This document shows positions 59,429-64,000 of a stretch of 64,000 bases of DNA, piece by piece (positions within the stretch are counted from its first letter, which is position 1; every line of letters begins with the position of its first letter). The stretch spans positions 1-64,000 of the forward strand of contig RWJK01000132.1 in NCBI GenBank assembly GCA_004335835.1, in the 5' to 3' direction. This DNA is from Scenedesmus sp. ARA3 (lineage: Eukaryota; Chlorophyta; Chlorophyceae; Sphaeropleales; Scenedesmaceae). The translations under genes were made by a program, and so were the position numbers. Below the pieces are notes generated by a model. It ran no database searches. It was not told the DNA's origin and was given only the letters and a program-made list of their open reading frames with translations.

Positions 59429-62400
59429 AGTGCGGCACAGCAGGTGGAGGTACTTACCTTGGTACTTTTGGCGTTGAGTGCTGGGCTTGTTTGCCTGTAC
59501 TATGCTGGTGGCAAGAGCAGTGGTAGGCCGCATGGTGGATGATCACCCGCAAGCTGTGTGCCTCACCAGATTGCGAGTGTGAATGAGCCAACGTGGGATG
59601 ATGATGACGATGATGATGCTGATGCCATGTGTTAGATTGTGCATACATACATCTGTCGGCTGTCCTGGTATGGACAGCAGAGCTTGTCTTTGGGTGGAAT
59701 GGGCGGGCACAGTTTACCTTGCTGGAGCAGTACATCATGTGGGACAGCACATCAGCAGCTTGTTCTTGGGAGCGTTTGGGTTGGGTTGGGTTGTGTCACG
59801 ACTAGGGCTGCGTGCTCCTGTACAAAGTATGGCCTCTGGCAGTTTTGCCGCAGCACGCAGCCCTGTGCCAGCACTGATACGTCTGGCATGCAGTTTTTGC
59901 GTCCGCAGGAGTGATGCAACCGCAGCACGTGGAGAGCTGCTGCTGAATCAGCGCATCACCGCGTGCTGCAGCTAGAGGGGTGGGGTCCTGCAGCAGCATA
60001 GCTGCGGGACGTGGCCTTTGTTGCGAGTGAGCTCTGCTGCTCTACCTCTGCCGCTATGACTGAGCTGGCTTGTATAGCAGGCTGCATGCCTGCTGGGCTT
60101 TTGTGGCAGGGTGCACTTCTGTTCGTGTTTGGGGTGCCGTGGCTGTGTGGGCACCGCATGTGCCACGCCACGGTAAGGAAGTTGCAAGTTGGAGCTACCT
60201 AGTTTTGCTGGCGCCAGCGGTGTTGCGCTGGTGTTAGGATGGCTCCCCGTGTGATGCTTACCTGCTTGGTTTGTTTGATGGTTGCTGCTGAACTGCATGC
60301 ATGCGCACACCTGTTCCCTTTGTAGGTGGTGTTGTTGGGAACGTGTGCATCATCAGGTTGTTGTGGAGGCACATCTTTGCTGTGTGCCCGTCCGTGTATG
60401 CGTTGTATGCAGCCTGCTCACCTTGTGCTGTGCCTGGCTGAGAGCACGCCGCTGCTCTCAGGTATGCTATGCGCAGCATGGCAGCAGGCTGTGTGTTGCT
60501 TCTGAGCACACCTGTTGTGGCTGATGCGCCCATATCTTCCTTTCTTTTCCTGCTGGGGAAAATCGAGATTGTGGGTGCGCGTGCAAGCTGCCCGTCTTTT
60601 TGTTGGCGGGTAGCAGTGGTGCTTTGTCTTGGCGGGTAGCAGTGGTGCATGGCGGGTAGCAGTGGTGCTTTCTCATGCAGCTGCTTTGCTCGATGCAATG
60701 GTACTGTGTGTTTGTGTCTACAGTGCTCTTTTGCGTTGCTTTTTTGTGTGCTGAGGCAGCGGCTGTGAGGCGGGCAGGCACTTCGAGGTGCTTTTCGTCT
60801 CAGAGTTTGTGCTATTGTCAGCACGGCAGCAATGTCTGGCTGTGTACCGCCGCTGGTTACGATGGTCTGTTCCAACCTTTGTTTGTTTGCTCAGCGGCGT
60901 GTGTCTTCTGTCGTCTAGTATGTGGCTTTGTAGGTACGCCAGTATGCGGCCGGTGCGCCTGTGGCCCAGCGCGCAACAGCAAAAATGCAGCTGTGCATGT
61001 ATGTGGTAGGTGTAAGTGCCTGCCACGTGTGCCGCGTGTCTGCAGCTGCTGTACTGCTCATATGTAGTTTACAGCATTGTTTGCCGCGTTTTGTGTTCCA
61101 GGTTTGCCTTTGTACCCGCTCATCTAGCAGTTGTGGTGCACAACTAGTTGTACCATCAGCACGGTGTAGGCTCTGAGGAAAGCAGTAGAAGTTCAGCACT
61201 TGCAGGCGCATGTGGGTGCAGAAACAGTCGGCGGCACCATCACAGTGTAGCATGCTTGCTGTGCACAGGCCTTAAAGGCCTTTGCAAGTTGCACCTTGTC
61301 AGCTTTGCTTTGTTTGGCCGGGGTTTTCAGCTGCTGCAGTAGTTGGTGTGTGTGTTGCTGCAGCTGACGCTTTACTGACTGACGTAGACCAGTAGACCAA
61401 TAACCTAGGTGGTGGTTTAGTGCCGTACTATCAGCAACAGTGTAGGAGACAACTCAACCTGGTTGGCGGCTTGCCTAGCTGCAATGGGAAGCAGCAGGTG
61501 AGGTTTGGCAATCACTGGGCTTTATTTGCGAGTTGAGTTGTCACGGGATATGGCTCGCCATTGCTGTGGCTGTGTGATATTTGCAGGCTTGTGCGTACCC
61601 GTGATGGCCTGCCTCTGATTCCTTCAAACATTAACCGTGTGCATGGTGTGTTGCTGCAAAGGGAAGCAGCAGCACGTCCATGCACAGGAGTCAACGACAC
61701 AAACCGTCTGCAGGATTGGACAGCAGTTTGCATGCATGTTACGAGGCAGTATGCACAACTGGAACCCATTGTGTGCTGTCAATGCCAGTGTGAAGTATGA
61801 AACGCTGGCATGCAAACGACATGCACAACTTGCACATGTTGTTGGTTGACACGTGTTTTCTACTGACTGTTCTGCGCATGGTGTGATGCCTCGTGGCGTT
61901 GTGCACTCAATTTGCATATCACGGTGCTGTCTTGTCCGCTGTAGAGTGGAAACAGCTGGACGCACGTAGACGCACGCAGCACAAGTGCCCATGGCATACA
62001 CATCCAACATCGCCTATGTCTTGGTGACCTGGTTGAAGCATGTAAAGCACCGTTGTTTGATTGTTTTGTTGCCATGGTGGGGCAGCATGAAGTGAAATGC
62101 TGCAGCCACATGTTATTCCACACGGGTGGCCCTTGTTGCCCTGACCTCTCCTTGAATGGTATATGTACATTATACTGTCAACATGTTCTCAGGGCCACCC
62201 TCGGTGCCACAGCCTGTGGGCAATCCAGCAAGGTGCATCCATGCTTCAATGGCGGACCTATTTACGTATCTGTGATACGCGATCTGTGCGGAAATGGCCG
62301 GCCTGAGGACATACACCGCATGCGCACACGGCAGCAGCAGTTTAGCCTCAGCTTGCAGTTTTCATTACTACCGGGCTCGGGTGGTTTGGGGTTTGGAAGA

Positions 62401-64000
62401 GGTATGGCTTGATAGAGCTGTGAAAGCTGTGTGGTATGCAGGACTGCTGGGGATTTGCTGCAGCATGCGGGCTTGCTGGCTTGAGCTTGCAGCCAAGCAC
62501 ACTGGTGTTCGTTGGCATTAGCGCTGGCTGCTTAGCTTGGCAGTGCCAACATGCTGACCATCCACCTGGAGTATGCCATCTGCACTGACGAGTATTGGTG
62601 GCTACTTGCAATGTCTTGCCATTGGGAGCTTAGCCGCAGCCACAGGCGGCAATGCAGCAGTGTTGCCGACGTTGTGGTTGCAATGAAAGTGTAGGAAGCT
62701 TTCAGCTAGCATGGTTTGTCCCACAGTATTATCGCATCCACACATGGTGCTGCTGCGTGTCTGCGCCAGGTGTTGTGTAAGAGGCAGGCATGCAGAAGGT
62801 ATTGGCTTTGTTGCTTGTGCTTGCAATACTAGCACATGCGGCTGCGCCAGTGGCCGATTGCAGTAGGCTGTGCTTTAGTTTGTTTCCCTTGCATGGTGTT
62901 CTACAATGCATTGCCAGACTGCTTGCTTCGTGTTTGTGCTGCATGCCTCTGCCGAGCCTTCTAGCAGGGGCATGCGATTGCAGTTTTGTGCAATGTGTGC
63001 AGTGGTGCTTTGCTGTTGTTAGCTAAGTTGGAGTGCTGGGATTGCGCTTGCAGCCTGTGCGTCTGCAGGTGCTTTTGACGTGCCTGATAGGTAGCAGCTT
63101 AAGGGTTGGTAGGGCTCAGACAGCTTTGTGCACTGCCAATGCTGCTGAGCGCTGCTGTGGCCACATAAAGCTGATGCCTTGAGTTGCTGGCGTGGTGAGG
63201 GAAGCAGCGCATGCACGCGCGCGACTGTCAGACCAGCGCTGCCGACAAAATTTTGTGTACATGTGCGCGCTGGTGACGAGCTTTCAGGCTTTTGAAAGCA
63301 GCCCTTTTGAGTTGATGGAGTGATATATTGTGGTCTCGTATGAGATCTGTGAGCAGACCGCGTGGTTGTGGCAGCGCTTGGCGTCCTTGCATTGTCTACC
63401 AAAATGAAGGGGAGACGGGTGCTTGGCGCATTGGTGTGCATCTACTCTGGCTTGATTGGCTTGCCTTACACTACTTGGCCTGCCAGCTGAATTAGTAGGT
63501 CGTATGCACACTGTTTGTGCGGATCTGCATACGTGTTTGCTGTGTGGCGTCTCCCGGGGCTACTGTGCTACGGTAGGAGCGGCCGGCGGCTGCCGGCGTA
63601 AGAGTGATCAGCATATGGACATTACCATCAGATACTATGCCGATGTGTTAGGCACTGCTTTTGGGGCTGTTTGTTGATATAAATCAACTCAGCAGCGTCC
63701 TTTTTGGCGGCATCAACGGCAGCGTTGCTGATCATACGATTTACATGTTACCAGTTGACTACTTTTGGCGGCAATGCGTATGTCAAGACAGAACCAGCCA
63801 ACAGATTTTGGTTATGGTAGTAGATGTCCAGGTGTTGACACTGCATGCAAGGTGGTGGTTTTGAAAGTTGGCAGCATCTGAATATTGATCCTTTTGTGCA
63901 GCACTGCTGTGCCTGTTGGCACCTGCGGTATATGCTTGCTGATCCGAGGTACAGGCTTGAGTTTGTAACAACATTGAGCTACAGAACGTTGACCCTTTGA
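59429..64000 (+). other. GT-rich downstream region, no gene
   Basis: About 4.6 kb without a convincing exon. The plus strand is GT-rich for most of it, as downstream of other plus-strand genes. TGTAA occurs at 61011, 62041, 62776 and 63964. A three-copy 18-bp repeat lies at 60605-60668. A gene entering from beyond the window edge cannot be excluded. Confidence 0.45.
60605..60668. repeat. 18-bp unit in three near-tandem copies
   Basis: GGCGGGTAGCAGTGGTGC occurs exactly at 60605, 60631 and 60651, with short spacers of 8 and 2 bases. Confidence 0.9.

Overview
The window looks like nuclear DNA of a green alga. The genes are dense with short introns that have GT-AG borders and codon phases that agree. 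CAG/CTG tracts are everywhere and encode Gln, Ala and Ser runs. TGTAA, the usual chlorophyte poly(A) signal, lies downstream of several genes. The protein set (plant-type MCTP, DUR3 urea symporter, HMA-type metal ATPase, GATA factor) fits the green lineage. A Sphaeropleales alga (Scenedesmus/Tetradesmus-like) is my guess from style alone. There is a 4-N assembly gap at 377-380.

Layout: (1) 2334-10172 (+), an MCTP-family multi-C2 membrane protein whose 5' end is not resolved. (2) 11074-16476 (+), a 13-exon DUR3 urea/proton symporter, complete at 680 aa. (3) 20601-25849 (-), a 3-exon heavy-metal P1B-ATPase of 1513 aa with large Cys/His-rich insertions. (4) 26883-30287 (+), an unrecognised helical protein with EF-hand-like modules. 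(5) 30655-32476 (+), a low-complexity unknown protein. (6) 38259-40998 (-), a subtilisin-like S8 protease. (7) 45160-48801 (+), a 9-exon GATA zinc-finger factor. (8) 50711-56369 (+), a 10-exon helical protein, possibly BAR-like. (9) 58172-59428 (+), an intronless Gln/Ala-rich protein with acidic N-terminal patches. The long stretches between genes show no convincing coding sequence. Their base skew follows the orientation of the upstream gene and switches near TGTAA motifs, so much of this DNA may be very long 3' UTR.

The most unusual signal is a recurring rearrangement at exon-intron junctions. In three of the nine genes (MCTP, DUR3, the BAR-like gene), short blocks carrying an intron end with its splice site plus the first 30-60 bases of the next exon are tandemly duplicated. 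There are six loci: six copies at 4798-5456, three at 7687-8100, a donor-side pair at 12971-13105, a short pair at 14862-15023, an 86-bp unit at 51949-52264, and a pair at 53871-54084. In the four larger acceptor-side arrays the last copy continues into the functional exon. Upstream copies keep AG but lead to in-frame stops or lost reading frame, so they resemble decoy acceptors or poison exons.

The genes do not form an operon or an obvious pathway. DUR3 (urea uptake) and a GATA factor (a family often tied to nitrogen control) are in the same window, but I see no direct evidence that they are linked.
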